Source of the DNA: Actinotalea solisilvae
Lineage (GTDB): Bacteria > Actinomycetota > Actinomycetes > Actinomycetales > Cellulomonadaceae
Length of the DNA: 64,000 nucleotides
Direction of reading: 5' to 3'
Assembly (NCBI RefSeq): GCF_016464425.1
Contig: NZ_JADDKQ010000001.1
Location: forward strand, 479,862 to 543,861
How positions within the stretch are numbered: position 1 is the first letter of the stretch; each line of letters starts with the position of its first letter. Position numbers and translations under genes: made by a program. The notes under the pieces were generated by a model, which saw nothing but the letters and a program-made list of their open reading frames with translations, was not told the DNA's origin and ran no database searches. Positions 41,078 through 51,063 of the stretch are shown one piece after another.

Positions 41078-42408
41078 GCCGAGATCACCGGGTTGCTCGC
41101 CGACACGTCCGGCGCCTCGGAGTCGGTCACGGTGCCGGGGACGCCGACCGGACCGGCGGGCGCCGGGGCGCCCTCGGCGGACGCCGCCGCGGCCATGCTC
41201 CTCTCGAGCTCGGCCTCGATCGCGCCGATGAGGCGCTCCTCGACCTCGGGCAGGCCGATCTGCTGGACGAGCTCGGCGAAGAAGCCGCGCACGACCAGGC
41301 GCCGCGCGTCGGCCTCGGGGATGCCGCGCGCACGCAGGTAGAACAGCTGCTCGTCGTCGAAGCGGCCCGTCGCCGAGGCGTGGCCCGCGCCCTCGATGAG
41401 ACCCGTCTCGATCTCGAGGTTGGGCACCGAGTCGGCGCGCGCGCCGTCGGTGAGCACGAGGTTGCGGTTGAGCTCGTAGGTGTCGGTGCCCTCGGCGTTG
41501 GCGCGGATGAGGACGTCACCGACCCACACCGTGTGCGCGCCCGCGCCCTGGAGCGCGCCCTTGTACGTGACGCGCGACCGGCAGGACGGCACGGCGTGGT
41601 CCACGAAGAGCCGGTGCTCCTGGTGCTGGTCGGCGTCCGCGAAGTACAGGCCCAGCGCCTCGACCGAGCCGCCCTCGCCCGTGAACTCGGCGTCGGGCGT
41701 CACGCGCACGACGTCGCCGCCGAGCGTCACGAGGATGTGCTTGACGGTGGCGTCGCGGCCCAGCCGGATGCGGTGGGACGCGGCGTGCACGGAGCCCTGC
41801 GCCCAGTCGTGGATGGTGACGACCGTGAGGTGGGCGCCGTCCTCCGCGACGATCTCGACCGTCTCCGTGAGGTCGACCCGGCCGACGTGGTCGACGACCA
41901 CGACGGCCTCGCTCAGGGGCTGCGCGTGCACCAGGAGGTGCACGGCCGACGCCTCCGGCAGGCCGTCCGCGGCGTCCGCCACCGGCAGGCCCTCGACCCG
42001 GACGCTCGTCGCGGTGGACGCGACCGCCTGGGCCGGGATCGTCACGACCGTCGCCTCGCGGAACGAGCTCCACGCGACGGCGGCGGTCCGGTCCCCCGGC
42101 TTGCCCGCGGTGCCGAGCCGCGCGTCGTCGCGGCCGACGATCTCGACCCGGACCTCGGGCGCCTCCACGACCGTGACCTGCGTCCCGGTCCCGGTGAGGC
42201 CCGTGCCCGCGGCGTCGAACAGCGGCGCGAGCCGGCTGACCGGCGAGAAGCGCCACTCCTCCTCGCGCCCGGTCGGGACGGGGAACGCGCCGAGGTCGAA
42301 CGACGTCGTGCGCGCCGCACGCGAGCTCTGGGGCGTGCCGCCCCGGCCGTGCGTGTGCGCGCCGTCGGCGACGGCCCGGCTGTGGTCGGTCGTCAGGTCG
42401 GTGGCCAT
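41074..42408 (-). CDS. sufD: Fe-S assembly scaffold protein SufD
   Basis: A 444-residue beta-helix protein, partner of SufB. The family start FPVPTGREEEWRFSPV (about 37-52) and the C-terminal region with ARGIPEADARRLVVRGFFAEL (shown here as RGIPEADARRLVVRG, about 355-369) are diagnostic, along with NRNLVLTDGARADSVPNLEI. A 35-residue hydrophilic N-terminus precedes the conserved part. It lies 82 bases downstream of sufB and overlaps the Rieske gene. Confidence 0.94.
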   Translation of the reverse strand: MATDLTTDHSRAVADGAHTHGRGGTPQSSRAARTTSFDLGAFPVPTGREEEWRFSPVSRLAPLFDAAGTGLTGTGTQVTVVEAPEVRVEIVGRDDARLGTAGKPGDRTAAVAWSSFREATVVTIPAQAVASTATSVRVEGLPVADAADGLPEASAVHLLVHAQPLSEAVVVVDHVGRVDLTETVEIVAEDGAHLTVVTIHDWAQGSVHAASHRIRLGRDATVKHILVTLGGDVVRVTPDAEFTGEGGSVEALGLYFADADQHQEHRLFVDHAVPSCRSRVTYKGALQGAGAHTVWVGDVLIRANAEGTDTYELNRNLVLTDGARADSVPNLEIETGLIEGAGHASATGRFDDEQLFYLRARGIPEADARRLVVRGFFAELVQQIGLPEVEERLIGAIEAELERSMAAAASAEGAPAPAGPVGVPGTVTDSEAPDVSASNPVISA

Positions 42409-42490
42409 GTCGGTGGTGGGGGCCTCTCGGGTCGGGGTGCCGCGGGGACGCGGCGGGGTGGGAGCCGGCAGTGCGGAGGGCGTCGGCGCG

Positions 42491-43921
42491 TCAGCCGACG
42501 GAGCCCTCCATCTGCAGCTCGATCAGCCGGTTGAGCTCCAGGGCGTACTCCATGGGCAGCTCGCGCGCGATGGGCTCGACGAACCCGCGCACGATCATGG
42601 CCATGGCCTCGGTCTCCGCCATGCCGCGGGACATGAGGTAGAAGAGCTGGTCCTCGCTCACGCGGGACACCGTCGCCTCGTGACCCATGGAGACGTCGTC
42701 CTCGCGGACGTCGACGTAGGGGTACGTGTCGGAGCGCGAGATCTGGTCGACGAGCAGCGCGTCGCACAGGACCGTCGACGCCGAGTGCTCGGCACCCTCG
42801 AGGACCTGGACGAGGCCGCGGTAGGACGTGCGACCGCCACCGCGCGCGACCGACTTGGAGATGATCGACGACGACGTCCGGGGCGCGGCGTGGACCATCT
42901 TGGCGCCGGCGTCCTGGTGCTGGCCCTCGCCCGCGAACGCGATCGACAGCGTCTCGCCCTTGGCGTGCTCGCCCATGAGGTAGATGGCCGGGTACTTCAT
43001 GGTCACCTTGGAGCCGATGTTGCCGTCGACCCACTCCATGGTCGCGCCCTCGGCGGCCGTGGCCCGCTTCGTGACGAGGTTGTAGACGTTGTTCGACCAG
43101 TTCTGGATGGTCGTGTACCGCACGCGCGCGTTCTTCTTGACGATGATCTCGACGACGGCGGAGTGCAGCGAGTCGGTCGAGTAGATCGGCGCGGTGCAGC
43201 CCTCGACGTAGTGCACGTACGAGCCCTCGTCGGCGATGATCAGCGTCCGCTCGAACTGGCCCATGTTCTCGGTGTTGATCCGGAAGTAGGCCTGGAGCGG
43301 GATCTCGACGTGCACGCCCGGCGGCACGTAGACGAACGAGCCGCCCGACCACACGGCGGTGTTGAGCGCGGCGAACTTGTTGTCGCCCGACGGGATCACG
43401 GAGCCGAAGTACTGCTCGAAGATCTCCGGGTGCTCGCGCAGGCCCGTGTCGGTGTCGACGAAGATGACGCCCTGCTCCTCGAGGTCCTCGCGGATCTGGT
43501 GGTACACGACCTCGGACTCGTACTGCGCCGCGACGCCCGCGACGAGGCGCTGCTTCTCGGCCTCGGGGATGCCCAGGCGGTCGTACGTGTTCTTGATGTC
43601 CTCGGGCAGCTCGTCCCACGACGTCGCCTGCTTCTCCGTGGACCGCACGAAGTACTTGATGTTGTCGAAGTCGATGCCGGACAGGTCCGATCCCCAGTTC
43701 GGCATGGGCTTCTTGTCGAACAGGCGCAGGGCCTTGAGGCGCGTCTTGAGCATCCACTCGGGCTCGTTCTTGAGCGTGGAGATGTTCCGGACGACCTCCT
43801 CGGACAGCCCGCGCTGGGCGGACATGCCGGCGGCGTCGCTGTCGTGCCAGCCGTACCCGTAGCTGCCGATCGACGCGATGATCGCCTCGTCGGTGGTCAT
43901 GGGCTCGGTGGGTGCGCTCAT
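42491..43921 (-). CDS. sufB: Fe-S assembly scaffold protein SufB
   Basis: A 476-residue beta-helix scaffold on which nascent Fe-S clusters are built. Highly conserved stretches are [15 protein letters not shown] (about 50-64), [35 protein letters not shown] and [21 protein letters not shown]. No intein interrupts it, unlike some mycobacterial homologues. ATG 43921 has GGAGGGAA upstream and overlaps the sufR stop (ATGA), so repressor and scaffold are coupled. Confidence 0.96.
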   Translation of the reverse strand: MSAPTEPMTTDEAIIASIGSYGYGWHDSDAAGMSAQRGLSEEVVRNISTLKNEPEWMLKTRLKALRLFDKKPMPNWGSDLSGIDFDNIKYFVRSTEKQATSWDELPEDIKNTYDRLGIPEAEKQRLVAGVAAQYESEVVYHQIREDLEEQGVIFVDTDTGLREHPEIFEQYFGSVIPSGDNKFAALNTAVWSGGSFVYVPPGVHVEIPLQAYFRINTENMGQFERTLIIADEGSYVHYVEGCTAPIYSTDSLHSAVVEIIVKKNARVRYTTIQNWSNNVYNLVTKRATAAEGATMEWVDGNIGSKVTMKYPAIYLMGEHAKGETLSIAFAGEGQHQDAGAKMVHAAPRTSSSIISKSVARGGGRTSYRGLVQVLEGAEHSASTVLCDALLVDQISRSDTYPYVDVREDDVSMGHEATVSRVSEDQLFYLMSRGMAETEAMAMIVRGFVEPIARELPMEYALELNRLIELQMEGSVG

Positions 43922-44772
43922 CGTGTTCCCTCCACGGTCCCGCTCGCGGGACGGTCGGATGCTGGTGCCTGGGCCGTGCTGGTCGGCGTCGTACTGGTCG
44001 TGCTGGTCGTGCCGGTGGGGCTGGTCGTACCGTTCGGGCTGGTCGTGCCGGTCGGGCCGGCGCTCGGGACGCCCGGCAGGACGGGCACGTGCGTCGTGCA
44101 CACGTGCCCCCCGGACGCGAGCGTCGAGAGGCGCTGGACGTGGACGCCCAGCAGCCGGGAGAAGAGGCGCGTCTCGGCCTCGCAGAGCTGCGGGAACTGC
44201 GCGGCGACGTCCTGCACCGGGCAGTGGCCCTGGCAGAGCTGGACGGCGCGGCCCCCGGGCACGGGACGCGCGGACGCCGCGTACCCCTCGACCGCGAGGC
44301 CGGCGGCGAGCGCCGCGACGCGGTCGGCGACGGGTGCGTCCTGCGCGGCGAGGCCCGCGAGCCGGGCCTCGAGCTGGGCGACCCGCTGCTCGGCGAAGCC
44401 CACGACGGCGTCGGCGCCGCCGAGCCGCGCGAGGAAGCCGAGCGCCTGGCCGGCCAGGTCGGAGTAGGCGTTGCTCAGGGCGGCCTGGCCGCGCTCGGTC
44501 GCGACGTACCGTCGCGCCGGCCGACCGCGACGCGGGGCGCCCGCGGGCGCGGCCGTGTGCACGACGATCTCGCCGGACTCCTCGAGGGCCGCGACGTGAC
44601 GCCGCACGCCGGCGGTCGTGAGGTCGAGGTCGCGCGCGAGCTCGACGACGGAGACCGGGCCGGCCTCGACCACGAGGCGGAGGATGCGCCGCCGGGTCGT
44701 GTGCTCGGCGGGGTCCGCCGCGGCGGAGGCGCGCGCCTCGAGGACGAGCGGGGTGGGTGCGGCTGCCGGCAC
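43918..44772 (-). CDS. sufR: Fe-S-dependent transcriptional repressor SufR
   Basis: A 284-residue winged-helix regulator (DeoR/MarR-like) at the head of the suf operon. The HTH is [20 protein letters not shown] and [20 protein letters not shown] (about 26-66), with the wing RGRPARRYV. Cys180, Cys184, Cys197 ([17 protein letters not shown]) and Cys225 (GGHVCTTH) can hold the sensing cluster. The final 50 residues form a Thr/Pro/Ser-rich tail made of 6-residue repeats from an 18-base tandem repeat, absent from most homologues. GTG 44772 has GGGAGG 6 bases upstream. Apo-protein should release the operon. Confidence 0.93.
   Translation of the reverse strand: MPAAAPTPLVLEARASAAADPAEHTTRRRILRLVVEAGPVSVVELARDLDLTTAGVRRHVAALEESGEIVVHTAAPAGAPRRGRPARRYVATERGQAALSNAYSDLAGQALGFLARLGGADAVVGFAEQRVAQLEARLAGLAAQDAPVADRVAALAAGLAVEGYAASARPVPGGRAVQLCQGHCPVQDVAAQFPQLCEAETRLFSRLLGVHVQRLSTLASGGHVCTTHVPVLPGVPSAGPTGTTSPNGTTSPTGTTSTTSTTPTSTAQAPASDRPASGTVEGTR
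44003..44056 (-). repeat. 18-bp tandem repeat in the sufR 3' end
   Basis: Three near-identical copies of CTGGTCGTGCCGGTNGGG (plus-strand view; 44003-44020, 44021-44038, 44039-44056), with further shorter copies beside them, encode P-T/N-G-T-T-S units in the C-terminal tail of SufR. Confidence 0.8.
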
Positions 44773-44880
44773 GTCCCACCTCCCGTCGTCCGTCGTGCTC
44801 GTCGGGCCCCGGTCGCGGAGGCCCGTGCCGCGGCCGAGGGCCGCGCCGTGCAGGGCGGCCGTCGTCCGGCCGCGATATAG

Positions 44881-44896
44881 GCAACATCCTTGTTGC
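44881..44896 (-). promoter_or_regulatory. SufR operator in the sufR promoter
   Basis: GCAACATCCTTGTTGC is a perfect 6-bp dyad with a 4-base centre and contains CAAC-N6-GTTG, the consensus described for SufR operators. On the minus strand it lies directly before a TATATC -10 candidate (44880-44875), in the -35/-10 spacer, so bound SufR would block RNA polymerase. The leader to the sufR GTG would be about 95 bases. Confidence 0.8.
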
Positions 44897-44991
44897 TGAA
44901 TTGCTTCCCTGCAACGAAGGCGTGCCTCACCTGGACCGGGACGACTCGCGCGACCGCGGAGGACGGGTCACCCGGGGTCGCGACGCCCGCC

Positions 44992-44997
44992 TAGACT
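44992..44997 (+). promoter_or_regulatory. -10 element, ABC-2 ATPase gene
   Basis: TAGACT ends 8 bases before the GTG at 45006. Confidence 0.5.
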
Positions 44998-45005
44998 TCC
45001 CGCTC

Positions 45006-46016
45006 GTGCCCCCCACCCCCGTCGTGAGCGCCCCGTCCGGCGTACGCGACGCCGTCGAGGTCGACGGGCTCGTCAAGCGGTACGGCCGGCACGAGGTGGT
45101 CCACGGGCTCGATCTCGCCGCGCCCGCGGGTGCGCTCACCGCGCTGCTCGGGCCCAACGGCGCCGGCAAGACGACCACGGTCGAGTGCTGCGAGGGCCTG
45201 CGCCGGCCCGACGGCGGCAGCGTCCGCGTGCTGGGCCTCGACCCGGTGCGCGACGCGACGCGCCTGCGCCCGCGCGTCGGCGTCATGCTGCAGGACGGCG
45301 GCCTGCCCAGCACGGTCCCGGCGGGCGAGGCGCTGCGCCACGTCGCCGCGATGTACGCGCGCCCGCGTGACCTGGGGGAGCTCGGCGAGCGCCTCGGGCT
45401 GCCGGCGTTCGCCCGGACCCAGGTGCGCCGCCTCTCGGGCGGGCAGCGCCAGCGCCTCGCCCTCGCGGCCGCCGTCGTCGGCCGGCCCGACATCGTCTTC
45501 CTCGACGAGCCCAGCGCGGGCATGGACCCGCAGGCCCGGCTCGCCGTGTGGGACCTCGTGCGCGAGCTGCGCGCCGAAGGGACCACGATCGTGCTCACGA
45601 CGCACCAGATCGCCGAGGCCGAGGCCCTCGCGGACCACGTGGTCGTCGTCGACGACGGCCGCGTCATCGCGGCGGGCACCACGGCCCAGCTCGTCGGGGC
45701 GCACGACGTGCTCCGCGTGACCGTCCGACCGCTGCACGCCGCCGCACCGACCGACGGCGGACCGGTGGGACGCGACCTCGCCGGCGCCGCGGCCACGCTG
45801 CGAGCCGCCCTCGCCGCGCACGGCGCCCCCGACGTGCGCGACGCGCCCTCGGCGGCGCCCGGCACCCTCGAGGTGCTCGCGAGCGCCGACCCCGCGCTGG
45901 TCCACGCGGTGACCGGATGGGCCGCGGCGCACGGCCTCCTGGTGGTCGCGCTCGCCGCGGGCGAGCGCACCCTCGAGGACGTCTTCCTCGACCTCACCGG
46001 ACGGCGCCTGCGATGA
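45006..46016 (+). CDS. ABC-2 type transporter ATP-binding protein
   Basis: A 336-residue ABC ATPase of the drug/heme-like ABC-2 group. Walker A is GPNGAGKTT (about 53-61), the signature is LSGGQRQRLALAA, Walker B is IVFLDEPSAGMDP, and the switch His is in VLTTHQIAEAEALAD. A 90-residue C-terminal domain follows the ATPase (about 245-336) and ends EDVFLDLTGRRLR. Divergent from sufR and followed by its permease (ATGA overlap) and ctaA; in mycobacteria the same genes flank the suf operon, which supports a role linked to oxidase or heme biogenesis (inference). A second GTG at 45024 is possible. Confidence 0.9.
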   Translation: MPPTPVVSAPSGVRDAVEVDGLVKRYGRHEVVHGLDLAAPAGALTALLGPNGAGKTTTVECCEGLRRPDGGSVRVLGLDPVRDATRLRPRVGVMLQDGGLPSTVPAGEALRHVAAMYARPRDLGELGERLGLPAFARTQVRRLSGGQRQRLALAAAVVGRPDIVFLDEPSAGMDPQARLAVWDLVRELRAEGTTIVLTTHQIAEAEALADHVVVVDDGRVIAAGTTAQLVGAHDVLRVTVRPLHAAAPTDGGPVGRDLAGAAATLRAALAAHGAPDVRDAPSAAPGTLEVLASADPALVHAVTGWAAAHGLLVVALAAGERTLEDVFLDLTGRRLR

Positions 46017-46810
46017 CCACGGCTCCCCCGCCCGCCGGCAGCCCGGCCAGGACCGCGCGACCGCAGGAGGCTGCACCGCTCGCGCGTCGCGTCGGTGCCC
46101 AGGCCGCGGCGGAGGTGCGGACGGTGCTGCGCAACGGCGAGCAGCTCGTCATCACGCTCGTGCTCCCGCTGCTCATCCTCGTCGCGCTCGGCCGCACGTC
46201 GCTCGTGGACCTGGGCACGTCCGACGCGGAGCGCATCGACGTGGTCGCCCCGGGCGTGCTCGCCCTCGCCGTGATGTCGACGGCGTTCACGTCGCAGGCG
46301 ATCGCGACCGGCTTCGACCGGCGCAACGGCGTCCTGCGCCTGCTCGCGACGACACCCCTCGGACGATCCGGCCTCGTGGCGGGCAAGGTCCTCGCGGTGG
46401 TCGCGCTCGAGCTGCTCCAGGTCGCGGTGCTCGGCGGGGCGGCGGTCGCGCTCGGCTGGCGCCCCGACCCCGCGGGCGTCCCGGCCGCCCTCGTCGCCCT
46501 CGTCCTCGGCACGGCCGCGTTCACGTCGCTCGCCCTGCTCGTGGCGGGCCTGCTGCGCGCCGAGGCCGTCCTCGCGGTCGCGAACCTCGTCTGGGTGCTG
46601 CTGCTGGCGGGCGGCGGCGTGGTGCTGCCCGCGTCGATGCTCCCGGGGCCGCTCGGCGCGGTGGCGCCGCTCCTGCCCTCCGGGGCTCTCGGCGAGGCCC
46701 TGCGGACCGCGCTCGGGGGCGACGGCGTCGCCGTCGGTCCGCTGCTCGTCCTCGCCGCCTGGTCGGCGGTCGTGTCGGCCCTCGTCGCGCGCACCTTCCG
46801 CTGGTCCTGA
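46013..46810 (+). CDS. ABC-2 type transporter permease
   Basis: A 265-residue integral membrane protein with about six helices (about 45-65, 80-100, 125-150, 165-190, 195-215, 240-262). The opening ARRVGAQAAAEVRTVLRNGEQ is a typical cytoplasmic start of ABC-2 permeases, and MSTAFTSQAIATGFDRRNGV (about 84-103) is the conserved loop that contacts the ATPase. It overlaps the ATPase gene and precedes ctaA by 40 bases. Substrate unknown. Confidence 0.88.
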   Translation: MTTAPPPAGSPARTARPQEAAPLARRVGAQAAAEVRTVLRNGEQLVITLVLPLLILVALGRTSLVDLGTSDAERIDVVAPGVLALAVMSTAFTSQAIATGFDRRNGVLRLLATTPLGRSGLVAGKVLAVVALELLQVAVLGGAAVALGWRPDPAGVPAALVALVLGTAAFTSLALLVAGLLRAEAVLAVANLVWVLLLAGGGVVLPASMLPGPLGAVAPLLPSGALGEALRTALGGDGVAVGPLLVLAAWSAVVSALVARTFRWS

Positions 46811-46838
46811 CGCGTCGGGACCGCCGCGTCGGGGCGAC

Positions 46839-46844
46839 TACCGT
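46839..46844 (+). promoter_or_regulatory. -10 element of ctaA (leaderless)
   Basis: TACCGT ends 6 bases before the ctaA GTG. Confidence 0.5.
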
Positions 46845-46850
46845 GGAGGC

Positions 46851-47804
46851 GTGAGCAGCACGACGACCCCGGCCCCGGCACCGCCCGCACCCGTCGGGTC
46901 CTGGCGACACCCGTCGCCCACGTGGCGGCGGCGGGTCCTGGTGGCGAACCTCGCCGCCCAGGTGCTCATCGTGGGCACCGGTGGCGCGGTCCGGCTCACC
47001 GGGTCCGGGCTCGGCTGCTCGACGTGGCCGCAGTGCGAGCCGGGCGAGTTCACGCCGGTCATGCACGAGGCCGCGACCTTCCACCCGTTCGTCGAGTTCG
47101 GCAACCGCACGCTCACCGGGGTCCTCGCGGTGCTCGCGCTGGCGGCCGCGTGGGTCGTCTGGCAGCGCACGGACCGCTCGCGCGCGTTCCGCTGGCTCGG
47201 GCTCACCCCTCTGCTCGGCGTCGCCGTGCAGGCCGTGGTCGGCGGGATCACGGTGCTCGTCGACCTGCACCCCGGCGTCGTCGCGGTGCACTTCCTCATC
47301 TCCATGGCACTCGTCGCGGCGTCGACGGTGCTGCTCGTGCGGGACCGCGAGGGCGACGGCCCGCCCGTGCCCACGGTGGGTGACGCCGCGCGCCGCGTCG
47401 GACGCGCGCTCGGCCCGCTGCTCGCCGTCGTGCTCGTGCTCGGCGTCGTGACGACCGGGGCCGGGCCGCACTCGGGCGACGAGGAGGTCGCCTACCGGTT
47501 CGCGCTCGACCCCGTCGCGGTCGCCCGCGCGCACTCGGCCTCGGTGTGGCTCTACGTCGCCGCGGTGGTCGCCGTGGTCGTGCTGACGCGCCGGGGGTCC
47601 GGGGCCGTCGCGTCGGCGGCCACGGCGGACGCCCGGCGGGCGGCGGTGGTCCTGCTCCTGGTGGCGCTCGCGCAGGGCCTCGTCGGGTACGTCCAGTACC
47701 TCACCGGGCTCCCGGCGGTGCTCGTCGGGGTCCACATGGTCCTGGCGAGCCTGCTCGTGGTCGCGCAGGTGCGCCAGGCGGTCGCGCAGCGCACACGCGC
47801 CTGA
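46851..47804 (+). CDS. ctaA: Heme A synthase
   Basis: A 317-residue membrane protein of the COX15/CtaA family that oxidises heme O to heme A for cytochrome aa3 oxidase. Eight helices fit the length. The first extracellular loop has the paired Cys of the CtaA type: TGSGLGCSTWPQCEPGEF (about 50-67), followed by conserved His residues in MHEAATFHPFVEFGNR. Other heme ligand His occur in VAVHFLISM, ARAHSASVW and VGVHMVLAS. It follows the ABC-2 pair and may share its message, though a TACCGT element lies just before the GTG. Confidence 0.94.
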   Translation: MSSTTTPAPAPPAPVGSWRHPSPTWRRRVLVANLAAQVLIVGTGGAVRLTGSGLGCSTWPQCEPGEFTPVMHEAATFHPFVEFGNRTLTGVLAVLALAAAWVVWQRTDRSRAFRWLGLTPLLGVAVQAVVGGITVLVDLHPGVVAVHFLISMALVAASTVLLVRDREGDGPPVPTVGDAARRVGRALGPLLAVVLVLGVVTTGAGPHSGDEEVAYRFALDPVAVARAHSASVWLYVAAVVAVVVLTRRGSGAVASAATADARRAAVVLLLVALAQGLVGYVQYLTGLPAVLVGVHMVLASLLVVAQVRQAVAQRTRA

Positions 47805-47904
47805 CCTCCCCGGTCGCCGCGGGAAGCCGGACGCTGATCGTCCGGGTGCGCCGCTAGCGTCGGGCAGCACGGGGCCGAGGGGCCCCGACGACGTGGAGGC
47901 GACC

Positions 47905-48675
47905 ATGACCGAGCACACCGACACCGCCGAGTTCCGCGACGCCGTCTTCCGTCGCGCCGACCTCAGCGGTGCCCGGTTCCGCGACTGCAACCTCGCGGGC
48001 GTCCGGATCGCGAGCTCGTGGGTCGAGGACCTGAGGATCACCGGGTTCGACGGGGGCGTCGCCTCGGTCGTCGTGGACGACGTCGACGTCACCGCCTACG
48101 TCCGGGCCGAGCTCGACCGTCGCCACCCCGAGCGCGTCGTCGTGCGCACGGCGCGCACGGCGGACGAGCTGCGGGCGGCGTGGGACGAGGTGGAGCGGCT
48201 GTGGGACGCGACGGTCACGCACGTCGCGACGCTGCCCGAGCCCGTGCTGCACGAGCGCGTCGACGACGAGTGGTCGTTCGTCGAGACCGTGCGGCACCTC
48301 GTCTTCGCGGTCGACTCCTGGCTCGGCCGGATGATCCTCGGCGAGGCCGCGCCGAACGACCCGATCGGCCTGCCGCCGACCGACTTCGGCGCCGCCGCGT
48401 GGGCGGGCCTCGGTCTCGACCCGGGTGCGAGACCCACGGCGGCGCAGGCGCTCGCGACGCACGCCGGCCGTCGGGAGCGGGTCCGTGCCACGCTCCGCGA
48501 CCTGCACGACGACGTCCTGGACGAGCCCCGCCGCGCGGTGCTCGACCCACCCGACGGTGTCGAGGAGCGCACGGTCCGGGAGTGCGTGACGACCATGCTG
48601 CGCGAGCACGTCGAGCACCGGCGGTTCGCCGTGCGCGACCTCGCCGCGATCGCGGCGCGCGCCACGGAAAGCTGA
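47905..48675 (+). CDS. Pentapeptide-repeat/DinB-like fusion protein
   Basis: A 256-residue protein with two modules. The N-terminus (about 10-45) has short pentapeptide repeats (FRDAVFRRADLSGARFRDCN, then LAGVRIASS). The rest (about 75-250) is a four-helix DinB-like domain with the metal-type His in EWSFVETVRHLVFAVDSWLG (about 125-144) and a later REHVEHRRFAVRDL. DinB-type proteins are often thiol-dependent or hydrolase-like enzymes of unknown substrate. ATG 47905 is preferred because GGAGG lies 6 bases upstream; GTG 47893 is an alternative. Confidence 0.82.
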   Translation: MTEHTDTAEFRDAVFRRADLSGARFRDCNLAGVRIASSWVEDLRITGFDGGVASVVVDDVDVTAYVRAELDRRHPERVVVRTARTADELRAAWDEVERLWDATVTHVATLPEPVLHERVDDEWSFVETVRHLVFAVDSWLGRMILGEAAPNDPIGLPPTDFGAAAWAGLGLDPGARPTAAQALATHAGRRERVRATLRDLHDDVLDEPRRAVLDPPDGVEERTVRECVTTMLREHVEHRRFAVRDLAAIAARATES

Positions 48676-48720
48676 CGACGCGCGCACCGGACGCCTCACC
48701 CCGGGGGCCCGACGACGGAC

Positions 48721-48747
48721 CGCGGCGCAGGGCAGGCCCGCGCCGCG
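48721..48747. terminator. Bidirectional terminator-like hairpin
   Basis: CGCGGCGC (48721-48728) and GCGCCGCG (48740-48747) form an 8-bp stem between the convergent DinB-like and NUDIX genes. Confidence 0.5.
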
Positions 48748-48749
48748 CG

Positions 48750-49381
48750 TCAGCGCCCGGCCGGCTCCGCGTCCGCGGGCCGCAGGCCGCGCCAGCCGTC
48801 GGCGCGCGCCACCGCGGCGGCGAGCACGCCGTTGACCGTGGACGGGTTCCGCAGCGCGCCCGCCTGGACCGCGGCGACGGCCTCGTCGAGCGGGACCCAG
48901 CGGAGCTCCATGTCGCGCTCCTCGCCCTCGCGGACGTGCCGCTCGGCCTCGGGCACCTCGCGCAGGTCCCGGGCGAGGAACACCCGGATCGCCTCGTCGC
49001 TGCCGCCCGGGGACGTGAGGTAGTCGAGCAGCACCCACCACTGGCCCGCGACGAGGTCGGCCTCCTCCGCGAGCTCGCGTGCGGCGGCGTCGCGCAGGTC
49101 CTCCCCCGGGACGTCGAGCAGCCCGGCGGGGGGCTCCCACAGCGCGCTGCGCACCGGGTGCCGGTACTGGCGCAGGAGCAGCACGCGGTCGTCGTCGTCG
49201 AGCGCGATGACCGCGACCGCGCCCGGGTGCCGGACGAACTCGCGACGGACCGTCCCCGCCTCGCCGAGGTCGACGGCCTCGCGCACGACGTCCCAGACCA
49301 TGCCGTCGTGCAGCAGCTCCGACCCCAGGAGCGGACGGTCGACCCGTGCGTCCGCGAGCGGCGCGCCCTCGCCCGGACCCG

Positions 49382-49385
<4 letters not shown>
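48750..49385 (-). CDS. NUDIX hydrolase, ADP-ribose pyrophosphatase type
   Basis: A 211-residue NUDIX enzyme. The NUDIX helix is [15 protein letters not shown] (about 97-111, with R-E-L-x-E-E), after [14 protein letters not shown]. The core strand [17 protein letters not shown] and [10 protein letters not shown] are typical of ADP-ribose pyrophosphatases (NudF-like). Usual length is about 200-210. It is the last gene of the long minus-strand series; its GTG overlaps the pyrG stop. Confidence 0.9.
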
Positions 49386-51052
<1,667 letters not shown>

Positions 51053-51063
51053 GGGCTTCCACT

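Noticed and set aside
43960..44060. Repeat cluster as a regulatory array for sufB
   Set aside because: The 18-bp units are in frame in sufR and the sufB ribosome site lies outside them, so a coding repeat is the simpler reading.
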